From Adiantum capillus-veneris (Eukaryota; Streptophyta; Polypodiopsida; Polypodiales; Pteridaceae): DNA of 64,000 nucleotides. The stretch is taken from positions 86,436,525-86,500,524 of the forward strand of contig CM043958.1 of NCBI GenBank assembly GCA_014529385.2, given 5' to 3'. Positions 22,891 through 35,280 of the stretch are shown piece after piece. The notes under the pieces were generated by a model, which had not been told where the DNA came from, did not search any database, and saw nothing but the letters and a program-made list of their open reading frames with translations. Numbering within the stretch: the stretch's first letter is position 1; each line of letters starts with the position of its first letter. A program made the position numbers and the translations under genes.

Positions 22891-24038
22891 TTGTGTACAT
22901 GGAATGCCAACTCCAAAACAAAGTAGAAGAGTGTGAGTTGAATCCATGTGAGGATAATCTTCAAGAAGTGTTTGAGGATGTTGAAAAGCATTGGTATGAC
23001 CCATGTATATTAAGCATGGAGGAACCTATCATGCAAGAAGCCAAAGTTTTCACAAAATCAAACAGTAATACATCAACCTTTGAGGTGGTACAATGTGAGG
23101 AATTACAACCTTGCCAAAGGGGGGGCTTAGAAAGGGATGAAGAACATGGGAGAGTAGTAAAAAATAAAATCATAAAAGGAAACTGTCAGAAGGGTATCAT
23201 TCTCTCCAATGGTGTTTTAGTGGGTGGCTCTTCATTCATGGGACAATCTCTTAGCAAGAAAATCCAAGCTTTTGAAGCCCAAATCATCTTCACATTGGGT
23301 TTCACCTCTTCAAAGTCAACTTCTCCTCTCTTCACATATACCTTTCATCCGGGGCACCATACCTTCTTAAGTGGAAGAGGACATGAATACTTGGTGATGA
23401 ACAGATGTTTCCAAACCTTCTACATTTGGTTCTTTGGTGTATGGAGGTCGCACATTGTGATGCTTCTGGTCTTCATCATAGATGAAAAACTTGTTGATTT
23501 CTACATGTGGATATTTCATCAATCAGTACCAAAATCTATTCTCTTCCAATGTGTTGGAAGCAATAGAAACCTTCGTCTATTATCTACTTATGTGGTAAAC
23601 TATTTGCAATATCTTCCAATAGCAGTTGGAAGCATGGATCAAGCTTTCCTAAATCATGAAGGTCATAGAATCTTTGACTTGATGAGCCTACCCAGGTTGA
23701 ATGAATTTTATGAGCTACAGTTCAGGAATTTGCTCATACAAGCTCTTGAAGATCGTAGCAGATACATCAACTTTACACAGGAGGAAGAGCAACCAATCTT
23801 TTATATCACATTCATAGTGATAGATGCAATGATGGACAACAATAAAATCTACAAGTTTCTTCAGAAAAAATCAATAAGTGATTCCATACCATACATCTCT
23901 CTTTGGGAAAGATATTTCAAGATCTTTGATCCTGGGGGGTGCTTATGGAACTTTCTCAAAGGAGGAGGTTTACTCAGTCACTTCATTACATCCTCCTATT
24001 GGCTCTCAGAACCTTTCATATCACGCAAGGTTTTTTAA
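22887..24038 (+). CDS. Array unit 2 C-terminal ORF, 383 aa, unrecognised
   Basis: Same protein as 17737-18888 except for a Cys to Trp change (SLCERYF to SLWERYF, G for C near 23906). It is open throughout, and like its sister it is cut off from gag by the frameshift. Function unknown. Confidence 0.55.
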   Translation: MIVYMECQLQNKVEECELNPCEDNLQEVFEDVEKHWYDPCILSMEEPIMQEAKVFTKSNSNTSTFEVVQCEELQPCQRGGLERDEEHGRVVKNKIIKGNCQKGIILSNGVLVGGSSFMGQSLSKKIQAFEAQIIFTLGFTSSKSTSPLFTYTFHPGHHTFLSGRGHEYLVMNRCFQTFYIWFFGVWRSHIVMLLVFIIDEKLVDFYMWIFHQSVPKSILFQCVGSNRNLRLLSTYVVNYLQYLPIAVGSMDQAFLNHEGHRIFDLMSLPRLNEFYELQFRNLLIQALEDRSRYINFTQEEEQPIFYITFIVIDAMMDNNKIYKFLQKKSISDSIPYISLWERYFKIFDPGGCLWNFLKGGGLLSHFITSSYWLSEPFISRKVF

Positions 24039-24156
24039 TCATACAACAAAGGTTCTTCAAAGATAAGAGCAGACAAAGACAGACGTTACACAATCTACAT
24101 GTTGTATGGTCGGATAAATGGTACATGAATGTACCATTATCGAAGGGGGGGGCTAA

Positions 24157-26758
24157 TGATAGCCGTTTTTTTGGCTTTCCATAATTGCCATAGTAAGCTA
24201 CCTCACCCTATCAAATCACTCAAACATTTTGGTTATCCCTACCATTTCACTGTACATAGGCGTGTGTGAGTTAGGGGACTTTCTCCATATTTTCTTAAAA
24301 ACCCTCAATTAGCTAGTCACTAGGCTAGTTGAGCCAAAAAACAAAATAAAATCAAAAAAATAAAATATATTATGGCCCATTTGTGTGTAAATATTTCATT
24401 GAATATAGGGCCTAAATAAAAGGATTTTTCATAATTATTTTGGTATTTATTTAATTATTTATACTTAGGTGTGTGTTATTTATGCTATGTACATTGACTC
24501 ACCATTACCATATTTTCTCTTACCATTTTGCATACTCTTTATTCCATATAAAAATAATTTCATGCAAGCTTCTCTTATTTTTGGTGTAACTCCATCCCAA
24601 CAACAATCCAAAGAAACTAGTTCTATTTATGCGTATATTTTTTCACTATTGTGCTTTTTTCCTTCCTACATCTATTCTTTATTACTCTCATAAATTAGAT
24701 CACAAAAAATATTCATCTTTTTATGGTAGACTTATAATGAGAGAGATTTATTTTGACCCCTTTATATTTTTTCCACCTATATTATTTATATTTGACATGT
24801 AGATATTTTTTAGAGCCCTCAATATTTGATTTTCTTAGTTGTACTATTCATTTATATCATGATCTCAACAATATCTTCAATTATGGACCTACCAAATAAG
24901 GTCAAGGGTATGTGGAATTCATGCATGCACCATGGGGAGCTCACTCTTGGAGGTATTCAAAAGAATCATCCAAAGAAGGACCTCACAAGGACCTTGTGTA
25001 ATGGAAAAAACAATCGGTTTTGCTGAATTTTTAAAGATCACATGATCCCCGAATTTGAAAAGGTGATACAAACAAAAGTTGTAGCTCGTGAGCTGAACTT
25101 TCACCTCAAAGTTTTTCATATATTTTTGAGCTACGAGCTGTGAGCTATGATTTTATTGGTGGACCCCAATTTGCCCATGCTATGCAGCCACACTCCCTCT
25201 TCCACTTTATCATTTTCCTCTTTCACACACACTCCTCCCTCTCCTTCCCACTCCCAAACCTGCAACTCCCATGTCCTAATTCACCCTCTTCACCATTGCC
25301 ACATCTCTCACACCTCCATAGCCTTCATCCTCCATTTCTCCACCCTATGTGTCCTCCTTTCTCTCTACATATATGTCCATATTACCATACTCTATTCATC
25401 TTTGTAAAGAACTTCAAAAAGTCAAAAAAAAATCCAAGGTTAACCTCTGCAAATGAAGGCTTTATCATGAATTTTCCAAGGTTTGAAAATAACATAGCTT
25501 CATCGACACGCGCTACTTCACCATGCTGACCACTTCTTCTACCAGTGCTGTAAAGAGGTGAATGTCAACTTCTCCAAAGCTTCAACCTCTCTTTACAAGT
25601 TGATCCCTTCTCTAACTTTTCTCATCATATATCTCACCATTTGGTGAATGATTTTGTAAATATTTTTTAGTGATAATTACTAACTACTAACCACTAACTT
25701 TATTGTAAAATGTACCCTCTACTAGAGTAGGCACTCCCAAATTATTCACTCAATCCTCTCTCCTTTCATCCTCAATAATTCTCTTCCCTTGTGCCTACAT
25801 CCATGTGACTCAAAGGACAAGAGAGACCCACCCTCATGAAAAAAATAAAAGTATGCATAATCTTTTATTCCTTCAAATAAACTTGATTAGGCCTAATCCT
25901 AATCGGGGCTTCTAAAAACTATAAATAGAGCCCTTCTCTCCCTTGTAAATTATCACATGATCACACTACACCACACCATTCTCAACACATAACACACCAC
26001 TCTTCAAGCCTAGTTGTGTAGAGTGTGTGCATTGTGAGTGCTCTATTCCATCACTACACATAGGTGCATGGAGAAGCTTCAAGTTAGTTATGCCATTTAG
26101 AGGAGTGGAGTGATACTATACTCTGCAATCACACTTGTACCCTACTCTTGTCCATAAATAAGATTCATAGTTTTGGGTGCAATTGTATGTTGCAACTACG
26201 ACTCTTCTCTCCAAATTGACTTGATAAGTTGGCTCATTAGGTGATTGAAGTTATATTGTCCTTGAAGTTTGTTGTGCCATTTCATGCTTGGTGGTTTGAG
26301 GGCTTGTTGAATTGTTTGCCAAAACTTTCAATTGTAAGAGGCTGCTCGGTGAGAGGGCTCCCGTGACCCTAAGACAATTTGTGTATTGGCAACAAGGTCA
26401 AGTTTTGTGTTGTCTCTCTATTTCTCATCAAGATTTGTGTGCATCTAGTCTTTAAGGCTAAGACTGAGTTGCTCAAGTTGATTGGTGCGCTTTACCTCTC
26501 TCTGGCGTGGTGAATGTTTGTGTTTGGTGTGTGTGGCTATCTTGCATTCCCCTCTCTTTGTGCGTTTGAGTACAAGGAGATATCACATGCGTCCTAGTTC
26601 ACATCTACAACTAGGTGGTGCCCCTTTTCTTGTTTGGTTTCTGGCTGTGGGTTGTTGTTGTCTCTGATTGTGCTTGCCCCAACCCCAATTGAGCAGCACG
26701 GGAGCCTTGAAGGGTGTTTAGAGGCCGCTCTTCTTGTTGCCCGCCCCCGATCGCCTCA
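24157..26758 (+). mobile_element. Array LTR3, 2602 bp, mosaic divergence
   Basis: The first ~430 bp match LTR1 and LTR2 exactly by eye. From about 24586 onward, substitutions appear throughout (for example GGTGTAACTCC for GGTGCAACTCC, AGAGCCCTC for AGACCCCTC). It ends TCGCCTCA at 26758 and passes directly into gypsy A leader sequence, which fixes the LTR end. TATA box at 25920-25927. Confidence 0.85.
25920..25927 (+). promoter_or_regulatory. TATA box of LTR3
   Basis: TATAAATA, conserved although flanking bases differ from LTR1 and LTR2 (ACTATAAATAG). Confidence 0.55.
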
Positions 26759-27104
26759 CTAGCTACAAACGGTTGGTATTATTAATTGCAATTGAGTAAG
26801 TAGAATATGGATTTTTCAGCCTTGCAGTGTGCCTACCTTTGTGCAAATAACGGGGTATCACCGTTGAGAGCTATGGTCTTAATAGTGGAGTCCTACGGGG
26901 CTTGCCTATGGTTTAACCACTATTGAGCTATTAGAAGCTTGACAGGAGCCGATACTGTTTTGGTGTTGAAAGACCCTCTCTTCTATTCCTTGCAATTAAT
27001 GATATTTGAGCCACGAGTACAGGAGCTTGAGTGCTTTTGTAAAGGGGTAAAGAGGAGTAGCAACTAGGGCTTGAAGTTCCAAAGTACACCTAAAAATTAT
27101 TAGA
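26759..27104 (+). mobile_element. Gypsy A leader, 5' part missing
   Basis: CTAGCTACAAACGGTTGGTATTATT matches the leader of gypsy B (about 49195) and its second copy (about 56959). The primer site and first ~50 bp that should precede it are gone, removed with the end of the 5' LTR when the array junction formed. Confidence 0.75.
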
Positions 27105-29305
27105 ATGGCTGACAATAGTAAAGAGAGTGCTGATAGCTTTGATTTTGGTAATGAGCAAGCTACTAATGATGCCCCTATGCTTGTTAACTACCTTGTTTCT
27201 AGGTTTCAACAAGCCATGGGCAATCCATCCCTCCACAGTGAAATGCAACGGTAACTTCATGCTCATGGGATTCTCCAACCTCCCCACCATGAAGAGAGAG
27301 TACCTAGGAAGCCTCCTTGTGAGACTTCCAAAAGAGGGTTGTCTTCGATTCGGGAAGAAGAAGAGGATCGATACGAAGGGCTCAAAAATTTACTTCTTGA
27401 TGATGCATCTCCTTCCCAAAGGAGAACTCAATATCCCCCACCAAAAGAACAAGAAAGATGTGAGTCTCCTACCACCTCGACGGAGATGGCTCCACGAAGA
27501 CGGTAGGCAAAACGCTCTCCATCACCTCCTAAATGGAGAAGACCATTGCACACTTATCCACACCATAATTCAAAGAGGGATGATAAAAAACAAGAGAAGA
27601 AAAATACAAGAAATATGTCACCCTCTTCTCCATCTTCTTCATCCTCTTCCTCTTATGAAGAAAGTGATGGTGCAGACCAGGAGGACCAAGGCAAGAAAAA
27701 GGTGAGAAAGAGGTCACCCTCTTCTCCATCTTCCTCAAATTCTTCATCTTCTAAAGAAACTGATGGTGCAACTTTTGAACCATCAAAAAGAAGAAGCCAT
27801 AGGAAATCCTATGCCGCATGGAAGAGATCATCCAAGCTCAAGAAGTTCAAAGAGGGAGGAAAGTACATCTCTTTCCTTACCTGCGATGGCACCTTTGGTG
27901 CTACGGACAAATTCTTGGCCTTCATCCAACAATTTGATGCGGCGTTTGGAGATGAGGGCTTCACGGAGTCCTCTAAGCTACACCATGTAGCTATGCACTT
28001 TCAAAAGTCTGCCAGGCAATGGTGGTCTAGCCTACGGGAAAACGGTGAAGCTCCACAAACATGGAAAGATTTAAGAGCTTCCATCATGAAGCAGTTTTTG
28101 GCTACCAACACCAAAGACAAAGTACTCACCGAATGGCGAAGCTTGAAGCTCTCTCCCTACGAATCTATTCACAAATATGTAGACAAGCTTTAGGTTTACA
28201 TCTCAAAGCCACTGTCTTCAAAGAGATGGATTTTGGAGAGCAAAAACAACAATTTTGTGCGGGCTTAACTGAAGATATAACAGAGTATGTCAACTCCCAA
28301 AGGCCACGTACCATATCTGCAGTCATACAGCATACCATGGTGGCTTCACAAATCACTTTCCAAATAGGGGCTAAGAGAAATATTAAGCCCACAAAGAACA
28401 AGGACCATAACAATGAGTCTAAGGGAAAGGACAATGTCCAAAAGTCTCCTAAAGGCAACCCCAGCAACAACAAAGCTAAGGAGAAGGGAGTTTATAAAGG
28501 CAAAAACAAACTCTCTCCTGAAGAGCTTGAGTGTTATCGTAAAGATAATTGTTGTTTCAAATGCGGAGAGCAAGGGCATGCGTACCGTGCTTGCCCCAAA
28601 AACAACACCCACCATGAGCCTCCTAGAGCTACCTTGGTCTAAATCCAAGAAGAGGAAGCTCACCATAAAGGATCTCCTCTATGCCACGCTCGGGGAAAGG
28701 TAAGAGAACATGATGCTTTTATTCTCTTTGACCCTGGTTCTACTCACAATTTCATATCCACAGAGTTGGTCACCAAGCTAGGCATCCAAGCCTATGAGAT
28801 GGAAGATTTCCTACCCACCGATGGTGCTTTCAAGGGGCAAGAAGCTTCAGTCACTCCCTTAATCGGGAAATTGAGGCTCCATGTCCAAAGCTATGTGAAC
28901 AAAGAGGACTTCTTTATCTCTCCTCTCAAGCATGAGGATGTAATCCTAGGGGCACCATGGTTTGATCGCATGGCTCCCAATGTTAAATTCCCTGAAAGGA
29001 AAATCTACTTTAGATGCAGGGAAAAAGATATGTACATAGATGCTAAGGAGTTGGGTAACACCATACCCCTTGTACATACGCAAGCTTTCAATAAGTCAAT
29101 AAAGAGCTCTATTTCCGTGTACATGATTTTTGTTAAAGATTCTCAAAATGAACCTAATGATTTAGCAAAAGACAATATAAACAATCACAAGGAATTAGAG
29201 TTATCCAATTTTCTCAAGGGTTTCAAGATGTTTTTATTGACGACATCCCTTGTGAACTACCTCCTAAACGAGGCAATGATGACCATGCAATTGAATTTCT
29301 CCTAG
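27105..29305 (+). pseudogene. Gypsy A gag-protease region, broken
   Basis: ATG at 27105 (MADNSKESADSFDFG). Frame stops are TAA at 27252-27254 and TAG at 27504-27506. Domains in order: an Arg/Ser-rich basic-acidic region with polyserine (27620-27760), a capsid domain (FGATDKFLAFIQQFDAAFG; ARQWWSSLRENGEAPQTW), then a shift near 28193. A CCHC knuckle follows at about 28553-28594 (CFKCGEQGHAYRAC), then a retropepsin-like active site LFDPGSTHNFIS near 28728 and VILGAPWFDRM. Gag would form particles and the protease would cleave the polyprotein. Gypsy B at 49557 is the close relative. Confidence 0.85.
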
Positions 29306-30560
29306 GAAGTTCACCACCTAATAAATCTCCTTATAGAGTTTCTCAAGCTCAACAAGAAGAGATTATGTGGCAAGTGCATGAGTTAGTTGAGAAGGGCATG
29401 TTTAGGCCTAGCTCATCTCCATTTTGCTCACCCGTATTATTAGTGCAAATGAAAGACGACACATATCGTATGTGTGTCGACTATAGAGCACTAAATGGGA
29501 TCACTATCAAAATAGGTTTCCCATTGTATGGGTAGAAGAACTATTCGATAAGCTCCAAGGGTCCACCTACTTCAGTAGGATTGACCTAAAAAGTAGCTAT
29601 CATCAAATAAGGATAGTTGATCAAGACATTGTAAAGACCGTATGTTGCACTATATTTGGTCTTTACAAATACATTGTCATGCCTTTTGATTTGATCAATC
29701 CACCAGCCACATTCAACTGCTTGATGGAGAAGCTATTCAGGCCTCACCGAACCTTTACTGGAGTGTTCTTTGATTATATTATCATCTACTCTAATTCACT
29801 AGATGAACACAAGCAACATCTCTAGGTAATATTTCAAGTCTTATGAGAGAATAAACTTTATGCTAATCAAAAGAAAAGTGAGTTTTTCTTACAAGAGATT
29901 CAGTATTTAGGTCACATTATCTTTCAAGATGGCATTCAAATGGATCCATCAAAGCTAGAGGTAATAAAAGAATGGCATAATCCAAGGAATCTTCATGAAC
30001 TAAGAAGCTTTATAGGTATGTGTGCATACTATAGATGCTTCATAGAAAATTTCTCACTAATAGCAGGACCACTACACGACCTAACAAAGAAAAACGTTAA
30101 GTATACATGGTCTGCCAAGGAAAATAATGCTTTCGAAAAGCTTAAAGAAAAGCTTATCCCTTAACCTGTGCTTACACTGCTAGATCTCTCAAAAGCCATT
30201 TGAGGTCCAATGTGACACTTGTGGTGATTTCCTTGGAGCTATTTTTCTCCAAGAAGGGCACGCCATAGCCTATGAAAGTCGAAGGCTTGACCCTATTGAA
30301 CAAGCTCTAGGCATATATGAAAAGGAACTCCTTGCAGTTCTACATGCCTTAGACTCGTGGAAGCACTTTTTATTGGGGACTCCTTCATTCTACGGGCGGA
30401 TCACCAAAGCCTTAAGTCTTCATGATGCAGACTAAACTCTCTTACAAACAAATGAGGCGGGCAAATTTCCTTTTCAATTTCATTTTCATATTGCTCACAT
30501 TGCTGGCAAGCATAATCAAGTAGCCGATGCACTCTCAAGACGACCGAGTATGGGGTTTCC
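29306..30560 (+). pseudogene. Gypsy A reverse transcriptase/RNase H, degenerate
   Basis: Matches the RT and RNase H of gypsy B in order but is full of stops and shifts. Recognisable blocks: VEKGMFRPSSSPF, YRMCVDYRALNGI, and the catalytic box as FFDYIIIYS, where the second Asp of the DD pair is Tyr. Then come VIKEWHNPRNLHELRSFIGM (29940-30164) and RNase H residues QCDTCGDFLGA and YEKELLAVLHALDSWKH. Enzymatically dead. Confidence 0.8.
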
Positions 30561-30587
30561 ATAGCAACTCACAATTATCTATCTTCT

Positions 30588-31617
30588 ATGATAGATGAGT
30601 ACGCTATTGATCCCAATTTTAGAGATGTGATTTCAGCCCTTGCACTAGGGAAGAAAGAGGAACCATTTACTTTACAAGATGGTTATCTTCTCTATAGCAA
30701 TAGACTATGTGTTACTAACTCACTATGTGAGAGTGTAATGTATGAATCTCATGTTCCTCCTTATGCGGGGCATAGAGGGATTCAGTCTACCCTAAAAAGA
30801 GATTGAAACATATCTCTATTGGCCTACAATGAAAGCAAACATACAAGAGTATGTTTCTAAATGTGTGGTATGCCAAAAGATGAATTTTGATAGAGGGAAG
30901 TAACCTGTATTACTTCAACCATTGCCAATCCCTAATTCACCATGAGAGAGAATATCCATGGATTTTATCTTTGGATTGCCTAAGTCTATCCATGGGAATA
31001 CGGGAATATGGATGATAGTAGACAGGTTCAATAAACAAGCTCATTTTATACCTGTCAAAAAGACTATCAAAGCCGATCAAATGGCAACCCTCTTCATCTC
31101 ACAAATCTTCGAGTACCATGGCTTGCCGATATCCATAGTGCCGGATAGAGATCCTAGAATGACCATTAAGTTTGAGAAGGGTCTCTTTGAGAATTTAGGG
31201 ACAAGGCTAAACTTCTCTTTGGCCTATCACCCCCAATCGGATGGCCAAAGTGAAATAGCTAACCTAACAATTCTTGATTTACTAAAAGCCTATGTAACGA
31301 AAGTAGATCAAAGGTCCCAATGGAAGAAGTACTTACCCTTAGTGGAGTATGCCTACAATAACATTGTACATACTTCCATGGGAAAAGCACCTTTCGAGGT
31401 AATTAAGGGAAGATCCAAAAGTCCCGTGCTACTTAAAGTACACGAGAAGATCTTCACTGCAAATGAGTATAGCCGAGACCTACAAGAATCTTTCCAAAAG
31501 ATTAAGGATGCTATCTCTATCTCACATCAAAGGCAAAAGGCTGCTGCTGATAAGAACAGAAGAGCCCAAACCTTTAAAGAAAATGATTGGGTCTTGCTTA
31601 AATTTCTCAAGGCTTGA
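30588..31617 (+). pseudogene. Gypsy A integrase, core readable
   Basis: The zinc-binding N-terminal segment (30588-30806, ending YAGHRGIQSTLKRD) is followed by a shift. The catalytic core is then open at 30958-31617. DDE residues: Asp in SMDFIFGLP, Asp in VPDRDPRM, Glu in SDGQSEIAN. LPLVEYAYNNIVHTS and KENDWVLLKF mark the downstream core and the start of the C-terminal barrel. The frame stops at 31615-31617, and the rest (to about 31800) is readable but interrupted. Confidence 0.85.
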
Positions 31618-31800
31618 TTAAGGTACACGATGGGCAAGAATGCTACGGGACACCAAAAGTACTATGCTAAGTTAGCAAAAAGGTACTATGGTCCCTTCCA
31701 TATTCTTCAACCAATCAATGAGATGGCCTATTAACTCAAGTTTCCCAGCCATTGGCTCATACACAATGCTTTCCATGTGAGCCTACTAAAGCCTTAAAAA

Positions 31801-32035
31801 GAAGAGACACCTCAAGAACCAACTATTGAAGACCCACCGGAGATCGAGGACCAAGAAGAGGTGCTGCAACCCAAGTCCATTCTTTGACATGAAGACAAGG
31901 TATTAAGAGGTGGTAAGACTATCCAACGGTATCTTATTTGAGAATTATCCTTTTGAAGATGCTAGATGGATGCAAGGCATACAATTAAAGGATAACCTAA
32001 ACCTTGTCAATGCTTACGATGCTTCCCTAGAGTAA
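31801..32035 (+). pseudogene. Gypsy A chromodomain-like tail, broken
   Basis: Residues EVLQPKSIL, HEDKVLRGGKTIQRYLI and following match the gypsy B tail at 54728. They fit the C-terminal chromodomain pattern of chromoviruses (acidic lead, then a YLVKWKGY-like strand), which would direct insertion to marked chromatin. Stops break it several times. Confidence 0.5.
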
Positions 32036-32390
32036 GCAAATGTACAAATGTTAAAAATAAACAAATTTTTTGTCTTATAAGACTCTCTATTTCTTTAGTG
32101 TGCACAAATGTTAAGTAGTATGCATGCTTAGAATCAAGTTTGTGGAGACGACGTCTTTTGAACACCAAGTAGAGCTTGTCACTCTACTATGGAAGATTGA
32201 TAGGACTAATGCGTAGACATGCTTGTGGCAACCATAGGCTCTCAAGTGCCAAATGGATTAGTCATCCATTCTAGAATGATGTCATAGGGTAAGATAGGGA
32301 TCCTCTACCCGCTAGAAAAAGGACTAATGAATAGGCTTTATCTTCTCTACCGCATAATCGAGGACGACTATGATTTCAAAAGAGAGGTAA
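32036..32390 (+). mobile_element. Gypsy A 3' untranslated interior
   Basis: No ORF. About 355 bp between pol and the 3' LTR, homologous to 54957-55307 of gypsy B, ending in a short purine tract (AAAAGAGAGGTAA). Confidence 0.7.
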
Positions 32391-33944
32391 TGTCATAATA
32401 ACTAATATCTAATTCTCCTAAATGATTTTCTCATGTTAAACTGATCATTTAATATGGGGAAGTACCAGGGGAGAAAAAGCTAGATTATTGGTAAGGCTAG
32501 TAGACTAGCCACGGTAGGGATCATAAGGGGGACCATCTGCAGAAGAACCATGGGCTTCAAAGACCTAAGGTTCATCCCATTAAGACTTCCAAAATGCTAA
32601 GGTTCCAAAATTCAAGGGTTAAGTCTAATGGTCAATGTTTAGGAAAATTGGACGCTTGATATTGTACAAAAAGTTTTTGCAAGTTCCTAAAGAGGAGGGG
32701 GCGAGCTCTTTTAGTAGGGGATGGGAGAGAAACACACACATACACACACTCATGCAAGCCCCTTTACACAAAGGGCATATTGGACACATGTCATCTCCCT
32801 AGCCCAATTGCCCACAAGGTGCATTCAAATCCTATTGGATGGCCATAGAGGTGGACCAATGAGAATTAGGCTAGAGTAAATGTAGTTTAATTCATTTAAA
32901 AACACTTAATAAAAGAATCAATAAGAATTAAGCTCTCTAGAAGACTATTGGCCACCCAAGGGGTCTAACGAGCATTCAGCAGCCCAATGGCTTGGCTGAT
33001 TCCTATTGGCCAGAAGACTAAGGGGTCCAATGAGAGTTTAATTGCATTAATTAATTGCCTAAAGCTCTCACAAAAGGGGAAAGGGGGACACATGTCACAA
33101 GGATATCACTTATGCTTCTTTATTATCATTGGCTAGGCTTTGCAGGGTCCAATGGGGTGTCAGCATGAGTAAAAAGCATGAGGGTTCTACCAAGAGAGAG
33201 AAGGGGCTGATTTTGTCAAAGCATTATCACACACACACTCACACAATCTCATGTGTGAAGTAAAAGAAAACTCTCTCTCCTTCTCAAGATTTAATGGAAA
33301 GCTCATCACCTACTCCAAGCTTGTGAGAAGGGAGGCCTACACCAACAACTCTTAGCTTTGTGATGCAAATCCAACCAAGAGCCAAGCTCCAATGCATGCT
33401 CGTCTCCTCTGCCATGCTAATTACTAAGCTATGCTAAGCTATTATGAGTGATTAGATGAGGAGATATACTTCTTTCTCGTAAGACTACTCCTTCCTCTCA
33501 ATCTACTTTCATACCTCGCTAGCTCTCACCATCTTCGAAGGTGTGTGAGGTCTTGGGGTCTAAGACCATGAGGGAATTGATGTTTGTTTTATAAGTGTGT
33601 GCACGGTGCTTGAAGCTTCCATCTTCATTGCACCAGCAAGATATTGAAGGAACACAAAGTATTGTATTGTAAAAGGTCTCCCTTGATGGGGGAAACCTAT
33701 AATACAAAGCCTTTTGGAGGGGGGACCGGCTCCATGTAAATCTGGTCCTCAACTATTGTCAATAGCTTAATTTCTCTCTCTTTAAAGTATTTTTCATGCC
33801 TATCTAACTAGGTGTTATGATTTTTGTTGCTCTCTCCATCCAAGCACTCCTGATATGCTCATTAGGAATCTATTCTAATGAAATGCTCACTATGTCTATG
33901 CTATTTTTCGCTACACATAAGTTACTAGGCCATTAAATGTTACA
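32391..33944 (+). mobile_element. Gypsy A 3' LTR, 1554 bp
   Basis: Starts TGTCATAATAACTAATATC and ends AATGTTACA. It is homologous to 47562-49139 and 55308-56903. It is followed by TTGCG, near-identical to the TTCCG that precedes the 5' LTR, and then by the right half of the MITE. Confidence 0.85.
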
Positions 33945-34020
33945 TTGCGTAACTTTACACGGATATAAAATCCCCTCTATTGAACACATGTGCTATGTTA
34001 CATATACTTTAGTGAACTCC
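33945..34020 (+). mobile_element. Right half of the MITE (family 1) split by gypsy A
   Basis: ATTGAACACATGTGC...AGTGAACTCC is a diverged right terminal repeat, matching the right ends at about 35231-35280 and 54671-54719. Together with 11350-11448 it reconstitutes one MITE of roughly 175 bp. Confidence 0.6.
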
Positions 34021-35024
34021 ACAAATCCTATGCACTAAATATTCAGCACTCGAAATTGACCAAACAAGGAGCCAATTTTTACTTCCTTGTGTCCACCTCG
34101 TGTTCTTGGGAATGTTTTGTAAAGCCATTTCTTTGGTATTTGTTACCACATGTGACCCCTATTTTTATAGTATCCAACCAAAGGTTTCTTGATTAGAAAT
34201 TTAAATAGGCTCGAGTGGTACATATCTTCTATGTTAACAATGCATGTATCTATAATTTATGTTTACACTTTCTCTATCCAAATGAGCTACATAGTAAAAA
34301 TCAAATCCACAATTTAACAGTTAAGTTCACAAGGTAATAGGTATTGGTATCATCTTTAGCAATACCAAAGAAATAGCTACCAATAGCTAATGAATAGGGA
34401 TATTTAAGAAGATTTGATACCAAAACCTTGTTAACACTACTCAAAAAGGTGGAAATTCAAAGGCTTTACAATATATCTATGTTGAAACACGAATCCATAA
34501 TAAGTTAAATGTTCACCTATCAATCACCTCTATGCATTGTCTTTTCTCTAAGTCAAGCTTGACATAAGCATAGTATGGAAACAATAACATGTTGGCAAGC
34601 AAGAATTTAGCTTTCTCAACTTGTCAAACATTGCTAATGATATATATTTAACATCCCCAAATGAGGATAAAGCTTATGATCCACTTAAATAAGAATAACC
34701 ATTAATGATAAATGAAATCAAAGTTTTGCTTGAATTTTTTCATGGTGGAGTGATTAAGACTTGAGACTTGAAACATCTTACAAGAAAATCAAAATATCCA
34801 TAAAGATCAACAATGTTTCTCAAATCTATATGAGACTCTAGTAATCTAAATTAAATACTCTCACTCAATGCAACACTATTTAACAAAAAAACATATTTAT
34901 ATTGCACCAAAATGAGTATAGATACAAAAGAATTTATAGAGGAATCCAGCCTTATGAAAATAATTACAAACGAAGACAATGTTGTTGTTGTCAGACTTCT
35001 CTTACAAGTATTTGTCTTCCTCAT
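34021..35024. other. AT-rich intergenic, no gene seen
   Basis: No ORF with recognisable domains and no terminal repeats found. Confidence 0.5.
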
Positions 35025-35032
35025 CTAGAGAT

Positions 35033-35280
35033 CCCGGGGGGTTCACTGTATTTAATACCACTATATCACGTGCGTTCAGGCTCTTTTTCTAAAATCCCTA
35101 TTCTGTGAATTTTCTAGGAAATATAATGAACCCTTTTCTTTTAAATTCTGTAAATTTTTTTGAGATTTGTAAAAAACATATTCTTATGTAAATTTATTTC
35201 TGCAAGTTTTAAGGGATTTAAATACCCTTCTGTTGAACTCACGTGATAGGTCACATACTATGTAAGGTGAACCCCCTAGG
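35033..35280. mobile_element. Intact MITE, family 1 (248 bp), 8-bp target duplication
   Basis: Termini CCCGGGGGGTTCACTG and (reverse complement of the right end) CCTAGGGGGTTCACC form an imperfect inverted repeat of about 48 bp that includes CACGTG and GTTCA. It is flanked on both sides by CTAGAGAT (35025-35032 and 35281-35288), an 8-bp target-site duplication of the length typical of hAT elements. The interior is AT-rich with no ORF, so it is non-autonomous. Confidence 0.85.
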
